Part shown: positions 1 to 7,706 of the stretch, in pieces | How positions within the stretch are numbered: the stretch's first letter is position 1 | Layout of the letters: each line of letters begins with the position of its first letter | Notes under the pieces: model-generated | Told to the model about the DNA's origin: nothing | Database searches by the model: none | What the model saw: the letters and a program-made list of their open reading frames with translations, nothing else | Made by a program: the position numbers and the translations under genes | Assembly (NCBI RefSeq): GCF_000024865.1 | Contig: NC_013595.1 | Coordinates: forward strand, 5,332,001 to 5,396,000 | DNA: 64,000 nucleotides | Reading direction: 5' to 3' | Origin: Streptosporangium roseum DSM 43021 | GTDB lineage: Bacteria; Actinomycetota; Actinomycetes; Streptosporangiales; Streptosporangiaceae

Positions 1-874
1 TCGCCAGGGAGAACAGCAACGACTCGATCAGCGGGCGGTGCAGCACCAGGTTCGTCACCAGGATCAGTGAGGTCAGCGTGATCGCGACCTGCAGCAGCAG
101 CACCGAGAAATGCCGTAACCCGGCCTGGAAGCCGGTCTCCGGTTGCCGCTGGCCCAGCCCGAGCGCGATGCGGCCGAACTCCGCGCGCCCACCGGTCGCG
201 ACCACCACACCGGTGCCGCCCCCCGCCCGCACGACCGTGCCCATCAGGGCGCAGCAGCCCAGCGCGGCCGGCGCCCCACCGGACGGGACGGGCGCGACGG
301 TCTTGCCCACCGGCAGCGACTCGCCGGTCAGCACGCTTTCGTCGCACTCCAGACCGGTCGTGGTCAGCAGCCGCAGCTCCGCCGGGACGATCCCGCCCAG
401 TGTCAGCCGTACCACGTCGCCAGGCACCAGCGCGGTGACGTCCACCTCGGCGGGCCGAGCGTCGCGCAGCACCATGGCAGTGTGCCTGACCTGGGAGTGC
501 AGTGCCTGAGCCGCCCGTTCGGCCCGGTACTCGTTGACGGAGCCCAGCCCCACACTCGCCGCCAGGATCACTCCGATGATCACCGCGTTGAGGCTGTCCC
601 CAAGGAAGAACGAGACGACCGCGGTTACCGCCAGCAGCACCAGCACCGCGTTGCGCAGTTGCCGGCCCAGCACCCGCAACGCCCGGGCGTGGTGGGCGCG
701 CACCGCGTTCGGGCCACAGATCGCCAGGCGCCGCGCGGCCTCGGCACCGGACAACCCCGCCTCGGTGACGCCCAGCCGGTCGAGCACCTGTACGGCGGGC
801 AGCGTGGCCGCCTCACCGGCGGACAGGCCCACCAGGTGCGCCGCACCCGGCGGGGCGTGCACGGCCGTCTCCAT
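1..874 (-). CDS. mgtA: Magnesium-translocating P-type ATPase (N-terminal part)
   Basis: The first 291 codons of a cation P-type ATPase; the gene runs off the left edge, so the phosphorylation and ATP-binding domains are not visible. I read an N-terminal cytosolic domain (residues 1-70), two membrane segments around 74-110, an actuator domain with the TGES motif at 183-186, and a third membrane segment near 256-278. The block GLRHFSVLLLQVAI just before that segment is characteristic of MgtA/MgtB-type magnesium importers rather than calcium or heavy-metal pumps. The start ATG at 872-874 has a GGGGGT ribosome site two bases upstream. The gene is divergent from the acyl-CoA synthetase gene, and two DosR-like boxes lie between them. 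Substrate assignment is by family resemblance. Confidence 0.85.
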   Translation of the reverse strand, partial: METAVHAPPGAAHLVGLSAGEAATLPAVQVLDRLGVTEAGLSGAEAARRLAICGPNAVRAHHARALRVLGRQLRNAVLVLLAVTAVVSFFLGDSLNAVIIGVILAASVGLGSVNEYRAERAAQALHSQVRHTAMVLRDARPAEVDVTALVPGDVVRLTLGGIVPAELRLLTTTGLECDESVLTGESLPVGKTVAPVPSGGAPAALGCCALMGTVVRAGGGTGVVVATGGRAEFGRIALGLGQRQPETGFQAGLRHFSVLLLQVAITLTSLILVTNLVLHRPLIESLLFSLA

Positions 875-932
875 ACCCCCAGCAGATCACCGCCAGGCCG
901 GATGGCTCCCCGGCCGAAAGGCACCATCTGAA

Positions 933-947
933 GGGACCTTCGACACC
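933..947. promoter_or_regulatory. DosR-like box, mgtA side
   Basis: GGGACCTTCGACACC, 59 bases upstream of the P-ATPase start. It matches the shared right arm GGGAC-CTTC-GNC of the island motif, but the upstream GTCCC half-site is degenerate here (GGCAC). Confidence 0.5.
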
Positions 948-967
948 CGCGCCCCCTAGAGCCGACA

Positions 968-995
968 GTCCCTGCCCGCAAGGGCACTTGGACTC
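968..995. promoter_or_regulatory. DosR-like box, acyl-CoA synthetase side
   Basis: GTCCC at 968-972 followed by GGGCACTTGGACTC at 982-995. This is a degenerate copy of the island motif, 37-64 bases upstream of the GNAT-acyl-CoA synthetase ATG. The half-site spacing is 9 rather than 8. Confidence 0.45.
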
Positions 996-1031
996 TGGGG
1001 GTCGCCGCCGCGATGAGCGAGGCTGGGTCGC

Positions 1032-3683
1032 ATGAGACGGACCGTTCCCGATGAGTGCGACGTCCTGCTGCGTGAGGGCGGCATCGCCCACATCCGGCCG
1101 CTGCGGCCGGACGACCGCGCACGGCTGCACGAACTGGTCGACAGGTCGTCCGAGCACTCGGCCTACCTGCGTTTCTTCACCGGCGGCACGGCGACCGCCC
1201 ACGCCTACATGGACCGCATCACAGCATCGGACTACCCGGGCCGCGCATTGGTAGCCCTGTCACAGGGCCGGCTGGTGGCGGTCGCGGAGTACATCCCCGG
1301 GGATGCGGGCGACGCCGAGATCGCGATCTTGATCGACGACGGGATGCACCACCACGGCCTGGGCACGTTGCTGGTGGAACATCTCGCGTTGAACGCCGCC
1401 GACGAGGGTGTACGCGAGCTGGTCGCCGACGTGCTCGCCGAGAACCGGCCCATGCTCCGAGTGCTGGACGACATCGGGCTGGCCACCACTCGCGCGTTCG
1501 ACGACGGATCGGTCGAGGTCCGGATAGATCCGCGCCCCACCCCGGGCATGCTGGAGCGGATCGAGGCACGCGCGCACCAGGCGGCATCGGCCTCCCTGCG
1601 GCGGCTGTTCCACCCGGAGTCGGTCGCGGTGATCGGCGCCGGCCGCGCCCCCGGCGGGGTCGGCCACCGCATCCTGCGAAACCTCCTCCAAGGAGGTTTT
1701 CCCGGCCCCGTCTACCCGATCAACCCACACGCCAGGCAAATTTGCGGCCTGCCCGTCTACGCGAATGTGGGCAGCGTGCCGGGCCCGATCGATCTGGCGG
1801 TCATCGCGACCCCGGCCCGCACCGTGCCGGAGATCGCCCGCGACTGCGCCGGCCACGGCGTGCGGAACGTCGTCGTGGTCACGTCGGGATTCGCCGAGAC
1901 CGGAGGGACAAGCGCGCAAGACGAACTGCTGAGGATCTGCCGGGAGGCCGGGATGCGGCTGGTCGGCCCCAACTGTCTCGGCATCGTCAACACCGCAGCC
2001 CGGCTCAACGCCGGCTTCCTGCCCCACCCGCCCGCCCCGGGGCGTCTGGCCCTGATGTCACAGTCCGGCGCGGTCGCGGTCGCCCTGATCGACCGCGCCA
2101 ACCATCTGGAGATCGGCATCTCCTCCTTCGCCTCCGTCGGCAACAAGGCCGATGTCAGCGGCAACGACCTGCTGGAGTACTGGGAGGACGACCCGGCGAC
2201 CGACGTGATCACGCTGTATCTGGAGTCGTTCGGCAACCCCCGCAGGTTCGGCCGCATCGCACGGCGGGTGAGCAGGCGCAAGCCGATCATCGCGATCAAG
2301 AGTGGCCGCGGCGGCTCTGGTGAGCGGGCGGTCCGCTCCCACACCGCGGCCGCCGCCACTCCGGACGTGGCTGTCGACGCCCTGCTGAAAGCCTCGGGAG
2401 TCATCCGTGTGGAGACCGTCCGGGACATGCTCGACACCGCGCGCCTCCTGGCCACCCAGCCACTACCGCAGGGCAGGCGGGTGGCCATCGTCGGCAACTC
2501 CGGCGGACCGCAGGCCCTTGCCGCCGACGCCTGCGAGCAGCGCGACCTGCTGGTCCCCGAGCTGGCCCCGGTCACCCGCGGGCGGCTGCGTTCCCGGCTG
2601 CCGGTCGCGGCAGCCGTGGCCAACCCCGTCGACCTCACCGCCGGCGGCAGCGCGCAGGAACTGGCGTTCGCCATCGAGACCGTTCTGGCTGATCCGGGCA
2701 TCGACACCGTCATGGTCGTCTACACCCCGCCGTTCGGCTCCGGCCTGGGCCGGACCCGCCAGGCCATCGCCCGCGCGGCCATGTCGGCCGGCAAGACCGT
2801 GACCGCGTGCATCAGCGGGCATGACGGCCTGCTGGACGGACGCGTGCCCTGCTACGCCTTCCCCGAGCAGGCGGTGCAGGCACTGCGCCACGCGGTGGAC
2901 TACGCGTCCTGGCGCGCCGCGCCGCAGGCCCCGCCCGCCGACCCGCGCCCAGCCGACACCACCGCGCGCGGCATCGTCGCAGCGGACCTGGAGTGCCATT
3001 CCGGCGGCCGGTGGCTCGACTACGGCACCGCCGCCCGCCTGCTCGGCTGCTACGGAATCCAGATGGCCGAGTCGATCGAGGCCGACGGGCCGGACAGCGC
3101 CGCGGCGGCGGCCGTCACGATCGGGCCGCCGGTGGTGCTCAAGGCCACCGGTCCGGACCTGGTGCACAAGAGCGACGTCGGTGGTGTCCGCGTCGGTCTC
3201 GGCGCGCCGGACGAGGTCAGCCGCGCCTACCGGGAGATGGCCGGCATGATCGGACCGGCCATGACCGGCGCGATCGTCCAGCCGATGATCGAGGCGGGTG
3301 TCGAGATCATCATCGGCGGCGTCGCGCACGAGGCCTTCGGCCCCATGCTCATGGTCGGCATGGGTGGCGTCACCGCCGAGCTTATGGCCGACCGCTCCTT
3401 CCGGGTGCCGCCACTCGGCGACCAGGACGCGGCAGCGATGATCGCCGAGCTCCGCTGTGCCCCTCTGCTGACCGGCTATCGCGGACGCCCGCGTGCCGAC
3501 GTGGCCGCGTTGCGGGAGCAGATCACCGGTGTCGGGAGGCTCCTGGACGATCTCCCGGAGGTGGCCGAACTCGACCTGAATCCAGTGATCGTCACCCCGG
3601 CCGGCGCGGTGGCCGTGGACGTGCGGGTACGGCTCGCCCCCGCGGCCCCGCCGCCGTCGCTCTTCCGCCGGCGGCTGCGATGA
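1032..3683 (+). CDS. GNAT acetyltransferase fused to NDP-forming acyl-CoA synthetase
   Basis: An 883-residue fusion. Residues about 15-165 are a GNAT domain with the acetyl-CoA loop HHGLGT near 107. Residues about 190-320 are a CoA-binding Rossmann domain starting SVAVIGAGRAPGGVGHR. A succinyl-CoA-ligase-like domain follows, and an ATP-grasp domain occupies about 660-880 (VVLKATGPDLVHKSDVGG near 700). Members act either as ADP-forming acetate-CoA ligases or as Pat-type protein lysine acetyltransferases. The N-terminal GNAT arrangement is that of the Streptomyces PatA type. The phosphorylatable histidine of the ligase family appears retained (SHTAA, His437), which favours a ligase that still works. 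Its own promoter carries a DosR-like box, and a CBS protein follows 43 bases downstream, probably in the same transcript. Confidence 0.88.
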   Translation: MRRTVPDECDVLLREGGIAHIRPLRPDDRARLHELVDRSSEHSAYLRFFTGGTATAHAYMDRITASDYPGRALVALSQGRLVAVAEYIPGDAGDAEIAILIDDGMHHHGLGTLLVEHLALNAADEGVRELVADVLAENRPMLRVLDDIGLATTRAFDDGSVEVRIDPRPTPGMLERIEARAHQAASASLRRLFHPESVAVIGAGRAPGGVGHRILRNLLQGGFPGPVYPINPHARQICGLPVYANVGSVPGPIDLAVIATPARTVPEIARDCAGHGVRNVVVVTSGFAETGGTSAQDELLRICREAGMRLVGPNCLGIVNTAARLNAGFLPHPPAPGRLALMSQSGAVAVALIDRANHLEIGISSFASVGNKADVSGNDLLEYWEDDPATDVITLYLESFGNPRRFGRIARRVSRRKPIIAIKSGRGGSGERAVRSHTAAAATPDVAVDALLKASGVIRVETVRDMLDTARLLATQPLPQGRRVAIVGNSGGPQALAADACEQRDLLVPELAPVTRGRLRSRLPVAAAVANPVDLTAGGSAQELAFAIETVLADPGIDTVMVVYTPPFGSGLGRTRQAIARAAMSAGKTVTACISGHDGLLDGRVPCYAFPEQAVQALRHAVDYASWRAAPQAPPADPRPADTTARGIVAADLECHSGGRWLDYGTAARLLGCYGIQMAESIEADGPDSAAAAAVTIGPPVVLKATGPDLVHKSDVGGVRVGLGAPDEVSRAYREMAGMIGPAMTGAIVQPMIEAGVEIIIGGVAHEAFGPMLMVGMGGVTAELMADRSFRVPPLGDQDAAAMIAELRCAPLLTGYRGRPRADVAALREQITGVGRLLDDLPEVAELDLNPVIVTPAGAVAVDVRVRLAPAAPPPSLFRRRLR

Positions 3684-3726
3684 ACGAGTCGGCCCCTCAC
3701 ACGTGCGGGCCCGTTTGGAGGCAAAG

Positions 3727-4407
3727 ATGCCTGTCAACGTCAAGGACGTCATGACCCGGCGGGTGATCTCGGTGGGTGAGGACGCCTGTTTCAAGGACAT
3801 CGCCGAGCTGCTCATCACCCACGCGGTCAGCGCCGTACCGGTCCTGGACAGCGACGGCCACGTGACCGGCGTCGTCTCCGAAGCCGATCTCCTGCACAAG
3901 GAAGAGGGCAGAAAGCGGTTTCACGGTGCGAGCTGTCCGCCGCCGCAGACCGGGCCGGACCAGGGGCCCGAGGCGGGCAAGGCCAGAGGCAAGGTTGCCC
4001 GGGAGCTGATGACCGCCCCCGCGGTCACCGTCTCGATGGACGTGCCGGTGGCGGCCGCCGGCCGCCTGATGGAGCACCATGGCGTCAAACGGCTGCCGGT
4101 GCTGGACGGCCACGGCCATCTGGCGGGCATCGTCAGCCGCCATGACCTGCTGAAGGTGTTCGCCCGCGCTGACCGGGACATCGAGCGTGAGGTCCGCGTG
4201 GAGGTTCTCGTGCGGTCGCTGTGGATGGACACCTCGCGCGTCCAGGTCACCGTCCAGGACGGCGTGGTGACGCTGAGCGGGCGGATGATCCTGCACCGAG
4301 ACGCCCAGATCGCCGTATGGATGACCCGGCAGGTAGACGGGGTCGTCGACGTGGTCGACGAACTCGCCTGGGACCGGGACGACACCCCTGTCGGGGAGCG
4401 GGACTGA
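3727..4407 (+). CDS. CBS-pair and BON domain protein
   Basis: A 226-residue protein with two CBS motifs (about 7-62 and 95-150) and a C-terminal BON-like domain (about 155-220). CBS pairs bind adenosyl nucleotides and usually sense energy state; BON domains bind membranes or other ligands. The second ATG (3727) is chosen over the one at 3703 because TTTGGAGG lies eight bases before it. It is closely related to the protein at 30546-31244, so the two are paralogues. CBS proteins such as Hrp1 belong to the mycobacterial DosR regulon. Probably cotranscribed with the preceding acyl-CoA synthetase gene. Confidence 0.85.
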   Translation: MPVNVKDVMTRRVISVGEDACFKDIAELLITHAVSAVPVLDSDGHVTGVVSEADLLHKEEGRKRFHGASCPPPQTGPDQGPEAGKARGKVARELMTAPAVTVSMDVPVAAAGRLMEHHGVKRLPVLDGHGHLAGIVSRHDLLKVFARADRDIEREVRVEVLVRSLWMDTSRVQVTVQDGVVTLSGRMILHRDAQIAVWMTRQVDGVVDVVDELAWDRDDTPVGERD

Positions 4408-4455
4408 AGATCCCATCGCCACAGCGTCCTGCGGCACCGGCATGCCGCCGGGCGG

Positions 4456-5168
4456 ATGTCCAGACTGGATCATCGGTTGCCGATCTTGCCCGGTGACGGC
4501 ACTGAGGACCTGCGCCCGGCTAGATCGATCCCGCCCTCCGATGAGGAGCGAAGGCTCTACGACGCCATCACAGCACGGCACACCAACCGCCGGCCGTTCT
4601 CCGGATGCGTCGTCCCCCGCCCGATCATGCACGAGCTGGTCGGGGCCGCACGTTCCGAAGGTGCGGACCTGATCGTCGTGACACCCGGACCTGAGACGCA
4701 CTCCTGCAGCGGATCGGCATGGCCGACGCTCAGCTCCACGCTGACGGCGACTACCGCGCGGAGCTCGCCCGCTGGACGACCGAGGCCCCGCGATCGGACG
4801 GTATCCCGCCGGATCACCTCGGCCCCGGAGGAGGCGCCGGGACGCTTACCCGGGATTTCGGACAGCTACCGGCAGGTGACATCCGGTGGGAGACATGTCC
4901 GCAGCTCGCCGTCCTCACCACCCGGGACGACCAACCGCTCGACTGGCTGCGAGCCGGTCAAGCAGTGCAACGGGTGCTGTTGATCGCCACCCTCTACGGG
5001 GTGTCCGCCTCGTTTCTCTACCAACCACTGGACCTGCGGGATATGCGCGGCCGGACAGATCCGCGGCACCACCGCGCCCACCCACAGATGATCATTCGCT
5101 TCGGTTACGGCCCGGCTGTGCTCGACACCCCACGCCGTCCCGTTTCAGACATCCTCGAAACCGCCTGA
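4456..5168 (+). pseudogene. Acg-family nitroreductase, truncated and frameshifted
   Basis: Two adjacent frames together resemble the middle and C-terminal parts of Acg-type NAD(P)H nitroreductases (about 330 residues when intact). Frame one supplies DEERRLYDAITARHTNRRPF (from about 4540) up to LIVVTPG; the reading then moves to the frame containing GDYRAELARWT, QLAVLTT, DWLRAGQAVQRVLL and PQMIIRFGYG and ends at 5168. The shift lies near 4680-4700. The first roughly 100 residues of the family are missing, so the gene is dead unless the sequence has an error and a fusion upstream. Acg (Rv2032) and its relatives are DosR-regulon members in Mycobacterium tuberculosis, which fits the neighbourhood. 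Confidence 0.75.
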
Positions 5169-5211
5169 AGAAACCCATCCGTTTCCAGCTATTTCACAAC
5201 GGCGGCCGAAA

Positions 5212-5238
5212 GTCCTGCCCTTCGGGGACCTCCGACCA
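5212..5238. promoter_or_regulatory. DosR-like bipartite box before hsp20
   Basis: GTCCT (5212-5216), eight bases, then GGGACCTCCGACCA (5225-5238). It ends 66 bases before the Hsp20 ATG and has the exact half-site spacing of the island motif. Confidence 0.6.
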
Positions 5239-5304
5239 CTGCGCCCACCCCCTGCTCGGTGATGACATCAAGGTGAGGAAACTCCGAAAGGCAGGGAGGA
5301 AAAC

Positions 5305-5736
5305 ATGAGTACGCCGATGCGCCGAGAGCAGCGAGGCCTCGTCCCCGATCTGTTCGACTTGCTGGAGATTCCCTTCGCCGCCCTGCGGCCGCCCATGACC
5401 CAGCCCATCAAATTCGAGGACTACGTCAAGGAAGGCCGCTACGTGCTACGCGCCGAGCTGCCGGGAATCGACCCCGAAAAAGATGTCGAGATAACGCTGT
5501 CCAACGGCGCCCTGACCGTCCACGCCGAGCGGCATGACGAGCACAAAGACCAGCACCGGACGGAGTTCCGCTACGGCTCCTTCACTCGCTCCGTCACGCT
5601 GCCCGTCGGCGTGGACGACAACGACATCAAGGCGACCTACGACAAGGGCATCCTGGAGGTCAGCGTCAAACTCGCCGACGCCAAGCAGGAGGGGAAACGC
5701 ATCCCGATCGAGTCCAAGCCGCAGCCGGATACCTGA
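5305..5736 (+). CDS. Hsp20/alpha-crystallin small heat-shock protein
   Basis: A 143-residue small heat-shock protein, an ATP-independent holdase that keeps unfolding proteins soluble in large oligomers. The alpha-crystallin domain spans about 38-130, with the hallmark RAELPGIDPEKDVEITL and the terminal strand KGILEVSVKL. A C-terminal I-P-I motif near 134 is the usual oligomer-anchoring signal. The start is supported by GGGAGGAAAAC directly upstream. HspX (Acr) is the classic DosR target in M. tuberculosis, and a DosR-like box lies upstream here too. It is followed by a possible terminator and then by dead IS sequence, so it seems monocistronic. Confidence 0.93.
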   Translation: MSTPMRREQRGLVPDLFDLLEIPFAALRPPMTQPIKFEDYVKEGRYVLRAELPGIDPEKDVEITLSNGALTVHAERHDEHKDQHRTEFRYGSFTRSVTLPVGVDDNDIKATYDKGILEVSVKLADAKQEGKRIPIESKPQPDT

Positions 5737-5744
5737 CGGGTCGC

Positions 5745-5774
5745 GCGGGCCTACTTCACGTCAAGCGGGCCCGC
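5745..5774 (+). terminator. Possible hairpin terminator after hsp20
   Basis: Inverted arms GCGGGCC (5745-5751) and GGCCCGC (5768-5774) with a 16-base loop, starting 9 bases after the hsp20 stop codon. There is no T-tract, which is common in high-GC actinomycetes but lowers certainty. Confidence 0.35.
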
Positions 5775-5963
5775 AAAGCCTCACGGCTGGAGAAGGCGCA
5801 CGCTACCGGCAGGGACGTGACGATCACCGAGGTAGCGACCAGAACACCCTGAGAGGCAGGGACCCGGGAAGGGTACGGTGATCGTGATGGGTCTTGGAGT
5901 TGACCCGGTTTGGTGGACACCTGATCTCTGAGGAACCTTGGTTCTCGGGAGAAGGAGTTCACT

Positions 5964-6233
5964 GTGCCGAACAACTGTCCGCCGGAATCTCGCCGGCAGA
6001 TGGTGGAGCTGGTGCGCGCGGGACGATCGCCGGAGGAACTCGCAGGAGCGTTTCCGCCCTCCGCGCAATCGATTCGTGTCTGAGTGCGCCAGGCCGACCT
6101 CGATGACGGCCGTCGCACCGACGGCCTGACCAGCGCCGAGAAGGACGAACTGGCCAGGCTGCGCCGCGAGGAGAAGGAGATCTTGCGTAAGGCCGCGGTT
6201 TTCTTCGCGCGGGAGACGGATCGGCCGAGATGA
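5964..6233 (+). pseudogene. IS3 orfA with internal stop codon
   Basis: GTG start behind GAAGGAG (5951-5957). It encodes a helix-turn-helix-type orfA (QMVELVRAGRSPEELA) that continues in frame to 6233 except for TGA at 6081-6083. In IS3 orfA proteins this position commonly reads SIRVWVRQADLDDG, so TGG to TGA is the simplest explanation. The last codon overlaps the orfB ATG as ATGA (6230-6233). Confidence 0.75.
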
Positions 6234-6900
6234 GATTCCGGCTGATCCATCCGGAGAAAGACCACCATGATGTCTGTCTGCTGGCCCGGGTGCTGGGTGT
6301 GTCGCGCCAGGGCTACTACGCCTGGGCCACACGCGGCCCCTCGATCCGCGCCCGCCAGGACGCGGAGCTGACCGAGAAGATCCGCCGCCACCATCAGGTA
6401 CCGGATGAGATTTTCGGGGCGCCGCGCATCCAGGCTGACCTGCGCGAGCCAGCCGGCATCGGGGTCGGCCGCAAGCGGGTGGCCCGGCTGATGCGCGCGG
6501 CCGGCCCGGCCGGGGTGAGCCGTCGCAAGGGCACCCGAACGACGATCCGTGATGGCGGGGCTGCCGCGACCGATCCGGTGCGGCGGGAGTTCACTGCGGC
6601 CGAGCCGAACCGGATCTGGACCGCCGACATCACATATGCGCCGACCTGGCAAGGCTTCCTCTACCTCGCGGTCGTCCTGGACGCCTTCTCCCGCAGGATC
6701 GTCGGCTGGGCGATGGCCGATCACATGCGCGCCGAACCGGTCACCAACGCGCTGGCGATGGCGATCGGTTCGGCGCCGCCCCGACGCCGGGGTGATCCAT
6801 CACCGCGACAAGGGCAGCCGATACACCTCGATTGCGTTCGGCCGGCACTGTGACCATCACCGAGAGCTTCTTCGCCTCGCTGGAGCGCGAACTGGGGGTA
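6230..6900 (+). pseudogene. IS3 orfB (DDE transposase), frameshifted and deleted
   Basis: rve-type integrase. The first roughly 180 codons are open and include GVSRQGYYAW and the first catalytic Asp in RIWTADITYAPT, followed by VVLDAFSRRIVGWAM. Near 6780 the frame shifts (the HHRDKGSRYTSIAFG block is in another frame). About 25 residues are then missing before TESFFASLEREL, which should carry the final Glu. Not functional. Confidence 0.8.
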
Positions 6901-7364
6901 CGGCGAGGCGATCCAGGCCAACCTCGCCGCGCAGCGCGCCCTGATCGCCGAACTGGCGCAGTCCATGTCGGCGGTCAGGGCCGACCTGACCGTGCGCTCG
7001 CCGTTCCGCCTCGCTCTGCAGGACTTCCTTGACACCCACGACGAGTTCATCTCCGAATGGGAGTCCTTCCCCGGCACTGACCGGCCCGCCACGGTGGCCG
7101 AGGTGGTCGGCAACCGGCAGCTCGTGCACAGCATGCGGCTGAGGTACGGCGGGACCTATCTGCGCATACTGGACGCCGAGCTCGGCGCGGGCAACCGGAC
7201 CCCCGCCATCCGGGCCGAACGGGCCCGCCTCGGCGCGCTTCGACGACTGGTTCACCGAGGCCGAAGCCGACGCGACGGCCACCCCGATCCCGATCCGCGC
7301 GCTGGTCGCCGTACAGCTCGGAGCGGCCCTGCTCGCGGCGGAGTCGGCCAAGCGGAAGCCCTGA
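6899..7364 (+). pseudogene. Gene fragment joined to the IS remnant
   Basis: A reading frame without its own start begins at the IS junction (YGEAIQANLAAQRALIAEL) and continues through SPFRLALQDFLDTHDEF and LRYGGTYLRILDAELG. A one-base shift near 7238 leads into RFDDWFTEAEADATATPIPIR, and it ends at 7362-7364. The helical, C-terminal character with no DNA-binding part recalls the ligand-binding half of a TetR-type regulator cut off by the IS element. The identification is weak. Confidence 0.4.
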
Positions 7365-7706
7365 GCCGAACGGCACCGCATCCGGGTCACCGGCCGCACT
7401 TCGCCGCTTTCGTGTCACGCAAGAAGTCACCGGGAACGCCGGAAAAAATCGCAGGCATCGGCGCATTGAATTATTGGCATATTTCGGAATCAGCGGCCCG
7501 ATATACGGTGACTGACCGACCATTTACCAAGCAATGAGATGAGTCGCGCCAACCAGACGGCGACTGCTCAATATGGTTTATCTCGCACAGAAGAGACAGG
7601 GCTAGGTGCGCACCCACCTTGCAAAATAAAGCAAATGTCCACATTTGCAGCCTATGGCGGAAATTACCAATTTCATTGCCATCTTCGATAGGAGTTAGGA
7701 AGACAT
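7365..7706. other. AT-richer intergenic stretch before multicopper oxidase
   Basis: About 340 bases with no convincing gene, visibly lower in GC than the surroundings from 7440 onward. It holds the palindrome at 7631-7648 and presumably the promoter of the multicopper oxidase gene. Confidence 0.5.
7631..7648. promoter_or_regulatory. Palindromic operator candidate
   Basis: GCAAATGT-CC-ACATTTGC: perfect 8-base inverted arms around a 2-base centre, ending 58 bases before the multicopper oxidase ATG. It is unlike the DosR-like boxes and would suit a dedicated (for example copper-responsive) regulator. Confidence 0.45.

Larger units (their letters stand above)
5897..6900 (+). mobile_element. IS3-family element remnant
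   Basis: Degenerate IS3-type element with the usual two overlapping frames. A candidate left end starts near 5897 (TTGACCCGGTTTGGTGGACA). No right end is recognisable, because the 3' part of orfB is deleted and runs directly into unrelated coding sequence at about 6899. It is not transposition-competent: orfA has a stop codon and orfB has frameshifts and an internal deletion. Confidence 0.75.

Noticed and set aside
2463..3899. Long minus-strand frame opposite the acyl-CoA synthetase gene
   Set aside because: Its product is Arg/His/Asp-rich with no domain, and it is the reverse-strand shadow of a clear gene with normal high-GC third-position bias.
5752..5853. Short frame LLHVKRARKASRLEKAHATG after hsp20
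   Set aside because: It looks protein-like but has no start or ribosome site and overlaps the possible terminator; no family recognised.
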